Numbered from the stretch's first letter, positions 9,731 to 17,947 are shown. The stretch is 64,000 nucleotides of DNA from DATEGZ01 sp035519535 (GCA_035519535.1 DATIWF010000062.1:15851-79850); one strand, 5' to 3'. Notes: generated by a model from the sequence alone, not told the origin. Program-made: numbers and translations.

Positions 9731-9766
9731 CCTGTTGAGAAATGATACTATTCGCCCGTTTAGAAA
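9731..9766. promoter_or_regulatory. Tandem direct repeat in divergent promoter region, candidate TetR operator
   Basis: Two near-identical 12-mers, CCTGTTGAGAAA (9731-9742) and CCCGTTTAGAAA (9755-9766), are spaced 24 bases apart start to start in an AT-rich island of otherwise GC-rich DNA. TACTAT (9746-9751) between them could be a -10 for the TetR gene and TTATAT on the other strand near 9718-9723 a -10 for the reductase. The placement fits autoregulation, but this is inference. Confidence 0.4.
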
Positions 9767-9785
9767 CTGTCAAGCCCGGCCGACG

Positions 9786-10400
9786 ATGAGCCCGCGCCCG
9801 CGCAAGGTCACCGACGAGGAGCTGTTCGCCGCGGTCTACGCCGTGATGAACCGCGTCGGCCCGGCTGGCCTGACGCTTGCCGCGATTGCCCGCGAGGCGG
9901 GCGTGACGGCGGCGGTCATCGTGCAGCGCTTCGGCTCGAAGCGCGGGCTCATGCGCGCGCTCGCTGGGCAGGTGGCCGGGCAAGCCGGCGATCTGATCGC
10001 GGGGCTGGCGCGCCGGCACCGCTCGGCGCTCGCGGCGCTGCGCGCGTATGCGGACTGCCTGGCCGGGATGGCCAGCTCGCCGGCGGCGTTTTTGCGGAAT
10101 CTCGCCTATCTGCAGATGGATTTGAGCGATCCAGTCCTGAGGCGGCACCTCGCGCGCCAGGGTCGGGCCACGCGGGCGGGCCTCTCGCGTCTCGTGCGTG
10201 CGGCGCAGCGCGCGGGCGAGCTGTCGTCGGACGCGCGTCCGGGCCAGATCGCGCGCACGCTCGAGGCCGTGATCGGCGGGTCGCTTCTGGCGTGGGCGTT
10301 CTACCAGGAGGGGTCCGCGGTGGCGTGGGTCCGCGCGGACGTCGACGCAGTGCTGGCGCCGTACCGGCGGTCGCGCGGCGCGGCCGGGCCGCGCACCTGA
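9786..10400 (+). CDS. TetR/AcrR-family transcriptional regulator
   Basis: 204 residues from ATG 9786; the frame extends upstream to TTG 9735, but that would run through the putative operator. An N-terminal helix-turn-helix (about residues 8-52: LTLAAIAREAGVTAAVIVQRFGSKRGL) is the TetR DNA-binding domain. The remainder is helical with a C-terminal TetR_C-like ligand domain ending in a segment rich in aromatic and Gly residues. It is divergent from the DHFR-like reductase, its likely target. The inducer is unknown. Confidence 0.85.
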   Translation: MSPRPRKVTDEELFAAVYAVMNRVGPAGLTLAAIAREAGVTAAVIVQRFGSKRGLMRALAGQVAGQAGDLIAGLARRHRSALAALRAYADCLAGMASSPAAFLRNLAYLQMDLSDPVLRRHLARQGRATRAGLSRLVRAAQRAGELSSDARPGQIARTLEAVIGGSLLAWAFYQEGSAVAWVRADVDAVLAPYRRSRGAAGPRT

Positions 10401-10417
10401 CTCCGCGTGAGGTGCGG

Positions 10418-10423
10418 TAGAAT
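10418..10423 (+). promoter_or_regulatory. -10 element of tadA, close to the start codon
   Basis: TAGAAT ends 11 bases before GTG 10435. Transcription would begin about 5 bases before the start codon, giving a leaderless or near-leaderless mRNA. An AAGG five bases before GTG would lie at or upstream of that point. Confidence 0.4.
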
Positions 10424-10434
10424 CAAAGGTCGCC

Positions 10435-10908
10435 GTGACCGCGCACGAGCCGTTCATGCGGGAGGCGCTTGCGCTGGCCCGGACGGCGGCCGAGGCCGGG
10501 GAAGTGCCCGTCGGCGCCGTCGTCGTCATGGACGGGGCCGTAGTGGGGCGCGGCCACAACGAGCCGGTCGGCGCGTCGGATCCGACCGCGCACGCGGAGA
10601 TCGTGGCCCTGCGCGACGCCGCGCGCCACGTGGGCAACTACCGGCTCCCGGGCGCGACGATGTACGTCACGGTGGAGCCGTGCCTGATGTGCGTCGGCGC
10701 CATGATCCACGCGCGAATCGACACGTTGGTGTTCGGCGCGCCGGAGCCCAAAGCGGGCGCGGTGGAGTCGACGCAGCGCGCGCACGAGCACCCGGCGCTC
10801 AATCACCGGCTGACGGTGGTGTCTGGCGTGCTGGCGGGGGCGGCGCGCGACCTGCTGCAGGAGTTCTTCAGGCAGAGGCGCGGGGCGGGATTGAAGATTG
10901 AGGATTGA
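10435..10908 (+). CDS. tadA: tRNA-specific adenosine deaminase
   Basis: 157 residues from GTG 10435. The zinc deaminase motifs are complete: His53-Ala-Glu55 and Pro82-Cys83-x2-Cys86, with the typical TVEPCLMCVGAMIHARI context and the C-terminal LNHRLTVVSGV. It converts adenosine 34 to inosine in tRNA-Arg(ACG) in the cytoplasm. The last six codons (GLKIED) are written by the heptad repeat tract, so the C-terminus has been extended or altered by the repeat. Immediately downstream is the tRNA-Ser gene. Confidence 0.95.
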   Translation: MTAHEPFMREALALARTAAEAGEVPVGAVVVMDGAVVGRGHNEPVGASDPTAHAEIVALRDAARHVGNYRLPGATMYVTVEPCLMCVGAMIHARIDTLVFGAPEPKAGAVESTQRAHEHPALNHRLTVVSGVLAGAARDLLQEFFRQRRGAGLKIED

Positions 10909-10919
10909 AGATTGACGAT
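10889..10919. repeat. Heptad repeat tract, consensus GATTGAN
   Basis: Four consecutive units GATTGAA, GATTGAG, GATTGAA and GATTGAC plus GAT. The tract covers the 3' end and stop codon of tadA, so it contributes coding sequence. Confidence 0.7.
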
Positions 10920-10944
10920 CGCATCATTGACCTGAGCTCTCGAC

Positions 10945-11035
10945 GGAGAGGTACCGAAGTGGTCGTAACGGGGACGCCTCGAAAGCGTCTTGTCGGGTAA
11001 CCGGCACGTGGGTTCGAATCCCACCCTCTCCGCCA
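10945..11035 (+). tRNA. tRNA-Ser, anticodon CGA
   Basis: The acceptor stem GGAGAGG (10945-10951) pairs with CCTCTCC (11025-11031), followed by discriminator G and encoded CCA (11033-11035). The anticodon stem GACGC/GCGTC (10973-10977/10985-10989) encloses loop CTCGAAA, with anticodon CGA at 10980-10982, reading UCG. The long variable arm (about 10990-11007) is the class II form expected of tRNA-Ser. The T arm is GTGGG-TTCGAAT-CCCAC. Confidence 0.97.
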
Positions 11036-11049
11036 TCCTTCGCTCACGC

Positions 11050-11245
11050 GAGCTACCGACGCGCGTGAGCTTCGGATGGCAAGCCACGCGAACTGCACGC
11101 GAGCTACCGACGCGCGTGAGCTTCGGATGGCGAGCCACGCGAGCGGCACGCGAGCTAACCGACGTGCGTGAGCTTCGGATGGCGAGCCACGTGAGCTGCA
11201 CGCCAGCTACCGACGCGCGTGAGCTTCGGATGGCGAGCCACGCGA
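11050..11245. repeat. Four tandem copies of a 51-52-bp repeat next to tRNA-Ser
   Basis: Units begin at 11050, 11101, 11152 and 11204, each starting near GAGCTACCGACG and containing GCGTGAGCTTCGGATGGC; copies differ at a few positions. The CTCACGCG/CGCGTGAG inverted repeat is perfect in the first copy (arms 11042-11050 and 11062-11070), so each unit could fold into a hairpin. There is no spacer variation, so it is not a CRISPR. The translated frames are repetitive and not convincing as protein. Confidence 0.8.
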
Positions 11246-11250
11246 AGGAT

Positions 11251-11283
11251 GCCCTCCGTAGCTGCGAAGCAGCGAAGGAGGGC
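11251..11283. repeat. Palindromic element (stem-loop) after the tandem array
   Basis: Outer arms GCCCTCC (11251-11257) and GGAGGGC (11277-11283) and inner arms GCTGC (11261-11265) and GCAGC (11269-11273) with a GAA loop form an imperfect hairpin. It looks like a dispersed palindromic repeat rather than a terminator, as no T-run follows. Confidence 0.5.
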
Positions 11284-11472
11284 CCCAAGACAGCAAGCCA
11301 GCGAGCGAGTCCTCAACGCGCGAAGGATGCCAGGTCATCCAACAATGTCGTAGAGTTTCGCACCCAGCGAAGCCTGTTGGTTTGATTTCCTGCATACCCA
11401 TCCGAGCGCGGAACGGATTCAGGCCCGAACTCCGCAGCGTGTGCTGGCCGATGCCTTGCTCTGTCGGGGCAT
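11284..11472. other. Gene-free stretch between repeats and GIY-YIG gene
   Basis: Together with the repeats this is a 437-base region without a supported gene. I see a 6-base inverted repeat CCAACA/TGTTGG (11339-11344/11375-11380) but no convincing coding frame, promoter or tRNA-derived attachment-site duplicate. Confidence 0.4.
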
Positions 11473-11730
11473 ATGCCCCATCCACCGAAGCACTTCGTCT
11501 ACATTCTGCGCAGCGTCGAGAGTCCCGATCGCAGGTACGTCGGAGTCAGCTCAGACGTCGCCTCGCGCTTGAGTGCGCACAACGCCGGACGGGATCCCTC
11601 GACAACTCGCTGGAAGCCCTGGTTCGTCGACGTCTGCGTCGAGTTCAGGTCCGAGCAACTGGCCTTGAGATTCGAGAAGTACTTGAAATCCGGGTCGGGT
11701 CACGCGTTCGCGAAACGCCACTTCACGTAG
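11473..11730 (+). CDS. Small GIY-YIG nuclease-family protein
   Basis: 85 residues, the usual size of the single-domain UvrC-N-like GIY-YIG family. The motif elements are visible as FVYILRS (GIY-equivalent, residues 8-14), RYVGVSSD (YIG-equivalent, 21-28), then RLSAHNAG, STTRWKPW and the C-terminal KYLKSGSGHAFAKRHF. Such proteins are predicted DNA endonucleases of unknown physiological role. It sits alone in an accessory patch downstream of tRNA-Ser. A toxin remnant follows in the same reading frame directly after its TAG stop. No clear SD precedes ATG 11473. Confidence 0.9.
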   Translation: MPHPPKHFVYILRSVESPDRRYVGVSSDVASRLSAHNAGRDPSTTRWKPWFVDVCVEFRSEQLALRFEKYLKSGSGHAFAKRHFT

Positions 11731-11916
11731 TTCGTCGTTCGCGCCGGGGCGCTGCGCCAGATTCGATCGATCGACAAGCGCCGATTGAAGGCCAGGGTCA
11801 GCACGTTGATCGCAGACGAGATGGCGCGTATCGACGAAGCCCTCGCGATCACGCTCGGCCTGCCGTCGTCGTACGCAATTCAGCGGGTTACGGCCTGGGA
11901 CGCCCGGGCGCCTTGA
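11731..11916 (+). pseudogene. C-terminal remnant of a MazF/PemK-like toxin
   Basis: The 61 codons following the GIY-YIG stop codon, in the same frame and ending at TGA 11914-11916, read like the end of a MazF/PemK endoribonuclease: an LRQIRSIDKRRL segment, then a VSTLIADEMARIDEALAITL segment and a GL. This matches the family pattern of a Ser-Ile-Asp-Lys-x-Arg-Leu turn followed by the last helix. The N-terminal half with the catalytic Arg/Thr is missing and no start codon or antitoxin gene is visible upstream. I infer a decayed toxin gene whose front was lost when the neighbouring DNA was rearranged. Confidence 0.5.
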
Positions 11917-11942
11917 CGAGGGCCACCGGCACCCTGCTGGCG

Positions 11943-11972
11943 CAGGGACACTCTGTCGGTGTGCAGTCCCTG
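11943..11972 (-). terminator. Possible weak terminator downstream of the ADOP permease
   Basis: CAGGGAC (11943-11949) pairs with GTCCCTG (11966-11972) around a 16-base loop, 17 bases past the stop codon of the minus-strand permease. There is no T-run, so the call is tentative. Confidence 0.2.
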
Positions 11973-11988
11973 TGCGGACGGGTCGGCT

Positions 11989-14454
11989 CTAGCCTTCTCT
12001 GAGCGCGACCAGCGGATCCACGCGGCTCGCGCGTCGTGCGGGCAGGAAGCTCGCGAACGCGGCGACGAGCAGGAGCGCGCCCGAGGCGACGAGAAAGCTC
12101 ACCGGATCGCGCGAGCTGCCGAACAGCAGCGCGCCCATGTAGCCCGAGATCCAGAACGACCCGGCGAGGCCGAGCACGACGCCGATCCCGACGAGCGCCA
12201 TGCCCTGTCGCATCACGATGGCGAGCACGTGGCTCTGTGGCGCGCCGAGCGCCATGCGCAGGCCGATCTCCTTCGTGCGCTGGCCGACCGAGTAGGCCAT
12301 CACGCCGTAGAGACCCACGCACGCGAGACCGAGCGCGAGCAGGCCGAAGACGCCGAGCAGCGCCGCCCCCAGTTTCACGGCGAAGAGCGACTGATCGAGA
12401 ATGCCGGCGACCGTCGACGCGTTCTGAATCGGCATGCGCGAGTCCATCTGCCGAATCTCGCGCTGGACCGTGCCCAGCACCGCCTCCGGCCGGCCCTCCG
12501 CGCGGATGTTCAGCACCATGGCGTCGTTCATCGCCTGCCGCAGCGGGATGTACGCGGCCGGCTGCGGCAGCTCGCCGAGCGTGACGTATTTCGCGGTCCG
12601 GGCGATGCCGATCACCTGCCGCAGGTCCTGCTCGGTGTAGAAGCGGAACCGCTTGCCGAGGGCTTCCTCGTTCGGCCAGTACTTGCGCGCCATCGTGTCG
12701 TTGATGATCGCCACCGGCATCGACCCGTCGCGGTCCGCGTCGGTGAAATCCCGGCCCTGCAGGATCGGCACGCCCATCGTCTCGAAGTACCCGATGTCGA
12801 CGATGTTGGTCAGGGTGAGGATGCCGGAGGCCTGCTTGTCGTTCTCGCGCCCTTCGATGAACACGCTGCGCGAGATGCCGCCGAAGAGCGGCAGGTTCGC
12901 CGACCAGGACACGCTCCGGATGCCGCCCATCGTGCCGAGCCGCGCGTTGACGTCGCGATAGAAGCGCAGCACGCGGTCGCCGGTGTAGCCGGCCTGTCCG
13001 GGGCTGACCTGCATGATCGCGGTGTGTTCGGTGTCGAAGCCCGGATCGATCTGGGACGCGGCGCGGCTGCTGCGCAGGAACAGCGCGGCCGTGACGAGCG
13101 CGACGAGCGACAGCGCGACCTGTCCGACGATCAGCAGATTGCCGAGGCCGAACGTGCGGCGGCGCTGACCGGCGCTGCGGCTCTGGTCCTTGAGCGCGGT
13201 TACGACGTCCGCGCGCGATCCGGCCAGCGCGGGCGCCAGGCCGAAGATGACGCCCGTGACGAGCGCGACGCCGAGCGTGTACAGAAACACGCGCATGTCC
13301 ATCTGAGGATCGACGAGGCTGAACCCCAGGAACGGCGGCCGCGCCGACCAGATCAGATCCTTGCCCCACACGGCGAGCAGCAATCCGGCAGCGCCGCCCA
13401 GCAGGCTGAGCAGCACGCTCTCGGTCATCAGCTGCCGGAGCAGCCGCCCGCGGCTGGCGCCGAGGGCCAGCCGCATCGCGACCTCCTGCCGGCGCGAGGT
13501 GGCGCGCGCGAGCAGCAGGTTCGCCACGTTCGAGCAGGCGATCAGCAGCACGAGGCCGACAATCACCATCAGCACGACGCCGCCCATGAGCAGCACGTCG
13601 CGAATGCCCGGGAAGATCGTCGCTTCCGCCAGCGCGCGGACCGAGGTCGTCCGCCCTTCGTTCGGCGTCGGATACTCCTGCTCGAGCGTCTTCGCGATCG
13701 TCGCGAGGTTCGATCGCGCCTGGTCGATCGTCGCGCCGGGCTTCAACCGGCCCGCGAGGCTGAAGATGAGCGCGCGCCGCTCGTCCAGCCAGTCGCGGAA
13801 CTGCAGCGGCAGCACGCACTGATACATCATCGTCGGCGTCCAGCCGTCGGGGCCGAAGAGCGAGTTGACCCCGCGGAACCCGTCGGCCGCCACGCCGACG
13901 ATCGTGAACGGCGTGCCGTTCACGCTCACGGTCTTGTTGACCACGTCCGGTGCGCCGCCGAACTTCCGCTGCCACAGGCTGTAGGAGATGACGATGACGG
14001 GCGCCGCGCCGGGCGCGCGATCCTCGGGCGGACCGAAGAAGCGCCCGAGCGCCGGCGTGACGCCGAGCGTGTGGAAGTAGTTGCCGCTCACCATCTCGAC
14101 GAACACCTGCTCGGGCTCGCCGCCCATCGAAAAGCTCACCGGATTGGGGAACGAGTAGGCCGCGAGATCCGAGAACACGCTGTTCGTGTCGCGGAAATCC
14201 TTGTAGTTCGGGTACGAGACCTGCAGGAGATTCGAGAACGGCGAGTTGTTCTTGGCGTCCACCGTGTAGACCGCGACGAGCTCCGACGGCCGGTCGACGG
14301 GCAGCGGGTTCAGGAACAGCGTGTTGACGAGCGTGAAGATCGTCGAGTTCAGGCCGATGCCGAGGCCGAGCGAGAGGACCGCCGCCGCGGTGAACGTCGG
14401 GGCGCGCAGGAACGTACGGAGCCCGAATCGAACGTCCTTCCACAGCCGTTCCAT
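11989..14454 (-). CDS. ADOP-type ABC permease (MacB_PCD/FtsX, duplicated)
   Basis: 821 residues. The N-terminal motif MERLWKDVRFGLRTFLRAP, a transmembrane helix at 19-45, a long periplasmic MacB-like core domain (about 50-250), three helices (about 270-400), a second core domain (about 480-650) and three C-terminal helices (about 690-800) form the acidobacterial duplicated orphan permease layout: two FtsX/MacB units fused. FtsX-type ASRGRLLRQLMTESVLL and MALGAPQSHVLAIVMRQG signatures are present. No ABC ATPase gene is near. The role is unknown; export or envelope function is presumed. SD GGAGG lies before ATG 14454. It is preceded by a paralogue in the same direction. Confidence 0.9.
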   Translation of the reverse strand: MERLWKDVRFGLRTFLRAPTFTAAAVLSLGLGIGLNSTIFTLVNTLFLNPLPVDRPSELVAVYTVDAKNNSPFSNLLQVSYPNYKDFRDTNSVFSDLAAYSFPNPVSFSMGGEPEQVFVEMVSGNYFHTLGVTPALGRFFGPPEDRAPGAAPVIVISYSLWQRKFGGAPDVVNKTVSVNGTPFTIVGVAADGFRGVNSLFGPDGWTPTMMYQCVLPLQFRDWLDERRALIFSLAGRLKPGATIDQARSNLATIAKTLEQEYPTPNEGRTTSVRALAEATIFPGIRDVLLMGGVVLMVIVGLVLLIACSNVANLLLARATSRRQEVAMRLALGASRGRLLRQLMTESVLLSLLGGAAGLLLAVWGKDLIWSARPPFLGFSLVDPQMDMRVFLYTLGVALVTGVIFGLAPALAGSRADVVTALKDQSRSAGQRRRTFGLGNLLIVGQVALSLVALVTAALFLRSSRAASQIDPGFDTEHTAIMQVSPGQAGYTGDRVLRFYRDVNARLGTMGGIRSVSWSANLPLFGGISRSVFIEGRENDKQASGILTLTNIVDIGYFETMGVPILQGRDFTDADRDGSMPVAIINDTMARKYWPNEEALGKRFRFYTEQDLRQVIGIARTAKYVTLGELPQPAAYIPLRQAMNDAMVLNIRAEGRPEAVLGTVQREIRQMDSRMPIQNASTVAGILDQSLFAVKLGAALLGVFGLLALGLACVGLYGVMAYSVGQRTKEIGLRMALGAPQSHVLAIVMRQGMALVGIGVVLGLAGSFWISGYMGALLFGSSRDPVSFLVASGALLLVAAFASFLPARRASRVDPLVALREG

Positions 14455-14527
14455 CGGAGACCTCCGGGTCTACTGGAGAGTTGACGAGGTTCGGGGACCG
14501 TTGGTTCGGCGCCCCTGGGCGAGCCGC

Positions 14528-16924
14528 CTACTCGGTCCGGAGACTCGTGGCCGGATCGACCCTCGCGGCCCGCAGCGCCGGCACGAGCGCGGCGAGGCCG
14601 CCCGCCACGGCCAAAGTGACGGCGACCGTCGCGAGCGTGGCCGGGTCGGTGGGCTCGGTCGCGAACAGGAAGCTCCTGATCACGCCGGTGGCAAGCCAGG
14701 CGCCGCCCAGGCCCAGTACCGTGCCAATGATAATTGGCACCGCCGAGTCGCGCACCATCGCCCGCACGACCTGCGTCGGCCTGGCGCCGAAGGCCAGACG
14801 CACGCCGATTTCCGCGGTGCGCCGCGTCACCGAATACGCCGTCATGCCGAAGACGCCGACCAGCGCCAGCGCCAGACCAAGGCCGCCGAGCAGGCCGAGC
14901 AGCACCGTGCGTCGTCTCGGGTTCAGCACCGTCGTGCCGAACATTTCTTCGCTCGTCCGGATCCGTTCCACGAGCACGCGCGGTCCGAGGCTCTGCGCGA
15001 GCCGGCGCAGTTGATCGCTGAGCCCGGACGTCGAGTCCGTCGGCCGCATCACGACCATCATCGCGGTGTTCAAGTCGTACTGCGTGATTTGCAGCGGGAA
15101 GAAGATTTGCGGTTCCTGCCGCGTGGACAGCGGGCCGCCGTGGCGGAGATTCTGGATGACACCGATCACCATCCAGGGCCGCTGGTCGGGTCCGATCCGC
15201 GTGAACTCGCGCCCGACCGCCGAGCCGTCGAAGAAATTGCGCGCCGCCATGTCGTTGATGACGACGCCGCGCAACCCCGAGGCGCTGTCCGTGTCTGTCG
15301 GCAACCGGCCGGCGAGAAGGACGGCGCCAATGGTCTCGAAATACCCCGGCGTGGCTCGGAACATCGTCGCACCGCCGCCCGTGGTCTTGCCCGCAACGTT
15401 GATGGACGAGAAGGTCGTGCCGGCGCCCAAAGTGAAGTTGTCCACGATCCCGGCCGAGGCGATGCCCGGCACCGCGCGGATCTGCTGGAGAAGCGACGCG
15501 TAGTACTCCTGGTGCACGGCGGGATTCTGATCGAGCGGCAGCACGTCCATGACGACCAGTCCCGTGCGCGCGAACCCGAGATCGACCGCGGCGATGCGCA
15601 TGAAGCTGCGGATCATCAGCCCAGCGCCGGTGACGAGGATGACCGCCAGCGCGACTTCGGCCGCGATGAGGAGCTGGCCCCCGCGTCGCGACAGCGCGGT
15701 GCTCCGCTGCCGGCCGCTGCGCGCGAGCACCGATCCGATCTGCACGCGTGACAACCTGATCGCCGGAGCCAATCCAAAGAGCAGCGTCGTCGGCACCAGC
15801 AGCGCCGCGGTGGCGCCCAGCACCCAGAGGTTGAGCGCGACGGGGGAGTTCGCCGGCAGGGAGAGAGGAATGTTGGCGGCGATGCCGTCAAGCGACAGCC
15901 AGGCGAGGAGCACGCCGAGCGCGCCGCCGAGCAGGCCGAGGACCGTGCTCTCGGTGAGCAACTGGCGGATGAGCCTCCCGCGTCCGGCGCCGAGCGACGC
16001 GCGCACGGCCAGCTCCGACTGACGAGCCGCGCCGCGCGCGAGCAGCAGCCCCGCGACGTTGACGCACGCGATGAGCAGGATCAGCGCGACCGATCCCGCC
16101 AGGACGTTGATCGTCGTCCGGTAGTACCTCAGCTCGCCCTGCAGCTGGGAACGCACCGACACGTGAGGGTTCCGCGTCTGCTCGCCGCCCGGCAGCGTCC
16201 GGATTGGCATCCGCGCAGACAGCCGCTCCTGCGCCTGCTCGATCGTCACGTCAGGCCGCAGGCGGGCCGTGACGCTTACCCGGCCCGTGCCGCGACGCGA
16301 GTACTCCGCGACCGGCGTCCGCAGAGGGAGACACACCGGCGTTCTCGCATTGAATGAGGCCGGCAGCACGCCGATAATCGTGGCAACCTCGGTGTCGAAC
16401 CGTACGGTTTGACCCACGACGTCCGCGCGCCCGTCGTAGTGGGACGTCCAGTACCCGTAGCCCAGCAGCGCGACCAGCGGCGCGCCGGGGTCCGTCTCCT
16501 CGCGCGTGAAATTCCGTCCGATGAGCGGCGTGACGCCGAGCATCGGCAGGTAGTCCTCGGTGAATTGCGTCACCGCGATCCGCTCGGGCTGGTCGCCGAC
16601 GACGATCCGGCCGCGAAAGGCGCTGCCCGTGCCCGCGACCATCGCGAAGATGTCGTCGGACTGCTGCCACAGCCGCATGTCCTCCATCGACGCGGTCGCG
16701 CGCGACACCCGGCCGTCGGGCATCGTCTCTTCCGGGCTCACGTCGACGAGCTGCTCAGGGTGCGGATAGGGCAGCGGCCGCAGCATGGTGGCGTCGATGA
16801 TCGAGAAGATCGCCGTGGAGACGCCGATGCCGAGCGCAAGGGTGATGACGGCGACCAGCGACGACCCCCGCTGGCGAATCAGCTGGCGGAAGCCGTAGCG
16901 GACGTCCTGCAGGAATGCGTCCAT
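14528..16924 (-). CDS. ADOP-type ABC permease (MacB_PCD/FtsX, duplicated), second copy
   Basis: 798 residues with the same architecture as its downstream neighbour: N-terminal DVRYGFRQLIRQRG and helix (about 20-45), periplasmic core domain (50-240), three helices with the SLGAGRGRLIRQLLTESTVLGLLGG type signature, second core domain, and three C-terminal helices (about 680-790) with LAFGARPTQVVRAMVRD. SD GGGAGG lies 6 bases before ATG 16924. It is a diverged paralogue, so tandem duplication is old. Spacing of 73 bases to the next gene and 36 to the upstream solute-binding protein suggests one transcript. Confidence 0.9.
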   Translation of the reverse strand: MDAFLQDVRYGFRQLIRQRGSSLVAVITLALGIGVSTAIFSIIDATMLRPLPYPHPEQLVDVSPEETMPDGRVSRATASMEDMRLWQQSDDIFAMVAGTGSAFRGRIVVGDQPERIAVTQFTEDYLPMLGVTPLIGRNFTREETDPGAPLVALLGYGYWTSHYDGRADVVGQTVRFDTEVATIIGVLPASFNARTPVCLPLRTPVAEYSRRGTGRVSVTARLRPDVTIEQAQERLSARMPIRTLPGGEQTRNPHVSVRSQLQGELRYYRTTINVLAGSVALILLIACVNVAGLLLARGAARQSELAVRASLGAGRGRLIRQLLTESTVLGLLGGALGVLLAWLSLDGIAANIPLSLPANSPVALNLWVLGATAALLVPTTLLFGLAPAIRLSRVQIGSVLARSGRQRSTALSRRGGQLLIAAEVALAVILVTGAGLMIRSFMRIAAVDLGFARTGLVVMDVLPLDQNPAVHQEYYASLLQQIRAVPGIASAGIVDNFTLGAGTTFSSINVAGKTTGGGATMFRATPGYFETIGAVLLAGRLPTDTDSASGLRGVVINDMAARNFFDGSAVGREFTRIGPDQRPWMVIGVIQNLRHGGPLSTRQEPQIFFPLQITQYDLNTAMMVVMRPTDSTSGLSDQLRRLAQSLGPRVLVERIRTSEEMFGTTVLNPRRRTVLLGLLGGLGLALALVGVFGMTAYSVTRRTAEIGVRLAFGARPTQVVRAMVRDSAVPIIIGTVLGLGGAWLATGVIRSFLFATEPTDPATLATVAVTLAVAGGLAALVPALRAARVDPATSLRTE

Positions 16925-16960
16925 GGTCAGCCTCCCGGATGGTGACAGCGTGCCTGAAGC

Positions 16961-17938
16961 TTACCAGACGAACTTGAAGATGCTGGCGGTCGAACCGCGG
17001 GGGTCCGGAATCTGCGATCCCGTGAGTTTGAAGTGGTCCGGCACGGCGGCCCAGTCGGTGTAGATCGTCCCGCCGAGGTAGAAGCGACCGCCCGTATCGG
17101 GCGGCGGTGCAGTCGTCGTGAGGCTGTACGCGTGCTGTGGCGCGGTCTTACCGACCCTGTTGCTGGCCGGCACGTACTCCGGCACGCCGTCGCCGTCGAC
17201 GTCCGCGAGAATCCAGTCGACGTGCAGGAGCTTGTGATACGTGCCGTCGACGATCATGTCGCGCAGCTGGGCGTTGAACCGGCTGATGATCGATTCGGCG
17301 TCGGGCCGCGATTGCCGGATGGCCAGGTACAGCGGCCGCGTGATGAGCGGCTTTGCGCCCAGCTGCAGCCGGGCCTGCGCTTCCTTCGCGTAGTTGGCCA
17401 GCAGGTACTGGACGACGAGATCGTCCATCAGCGTGTAGTCCACCTGGCTGTGAAGCAGGAGCGTGAGGCTGTCTTCCTCGCCCTTGGACTTCACGAACGT
17501 CGGGCCCGCGCCTTCGATGTCGCCGTAGGCGTAGCCGCCGACGATCGCGACCGTCTTGCCCTTGAGCGCGCTCCACGTCGTGGCGGAGACGTCCGCGCCC
17601 TTGCGCCCGACGAGAATCAGCCGGTTCTCGAGGTACGGCTGGGAGAAGACGAGCAGGCGTTCGCGCTCCGGGTCTTTCCAGGCGGCCGCGCTGCCGTCGT
17701 ACGCGGGGCTGAGCAGCGCGGGCGTGAACGCCGCCGGCTCGACAATCGTCGTGATGGTCTTGATGCCGACGCGACCGAGCGCGGCGTCGACCAGATCCGC
17801 GGCAAACCGCGGACGGCCAGGCTCGTTGGTGAACGGCGACCAGGCCGTCGACACCAGCCGCAGCGGCGCGATCTGCGCTGAGACGACGGTCAGGCTTGCC
17901 ACGAAGGCCGCGACGCCGACGGTCGCGCGGGTCACCAT
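16961..17938 (-). CDS. Periplasmic solute-binding protein, family 3-like
   Basis: 325 residues. A signal peptide (about 1-22) is followed by the SBP_bac_3 pattern: LRLVSTAWSPF at the start of the mature chain, YDGSAAAWKDPERERLLVFSQPYLENRLILVGRK (about 75-110), LKGKTVAIVGGYAYGD and a second-lobe segment with MDDLVVQYLL. Members bind amino acids or similar small solutes; some are stand-alone sensors. The C-terminal ~60 residues (LADVDGDGVPEYVPASNR...) include a DxDxDG calcium-loop-like sequence unusual for the family. No amino-acid permease or ATPase lies nearby. TAAGAT on this strand (17944-17949) ends 5 bases before ATG 17938 and could drive a leaderless mRNA. Confidence 0.75.
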   Translation of the reverse strand: MVTRATVGVAAFVASLTVVSAQIAPLRLVSTAWSPFTNEPGRPRFAADLVDAALGRVGIKTITTIVEPAAFTPALLSPAYDGSAAAWKDPERERLLVFSQPYLENRLILVGRKGADVSATTWSALKGKTVAIVGGYAYGDIEGAGPTFVKSKGEEDSLTLLLHSQVDYTLMDDLVVQYLLANYAKEAQARLQLGAKPLITRPLYLAIRQSRPDAESIISRFNAQLRDMIVDGTYHKLLHVDWILADVDGDGVPEYVPASNRVGKTAPQHAYSLTTTAPPPDTGGRFYLGGTIYTDWAAVPDHFKLTGSQIPDPRGSTASIFKFVW

Positions 17939-17947
17939 GACCCTATC

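Noticed and set aside
11050..11245. CRISPR array
   Set aside because: The units are tandem and contiguous with no unique spacers and no cas genes.
10803..11288. A 161-residue minus-strand reading frame across the tRNA-Ser and 51-bp repeats, with WDSNP/GFEPTCRLPDKTLSRRP-like text
   Set aside because: It is the antisense reading of tRNA-Ser and the repeats, a known source of spurious proteins in databases. No start signal and repetitive content.
10945..11472. Site-specific integration with duplicated tRNA-Ser 3' end
   Set aside because: I found no second copy of the tRNA 3' end downstream and no integrase gene.
11473..11916. GIY-YIG/MazF fusion by readthrough of TAG
   Set aside because: The GIY-YIG domain ends normally (AFAKRHFT) and the MazF part lacks its first half; remnant is the simpler reading.
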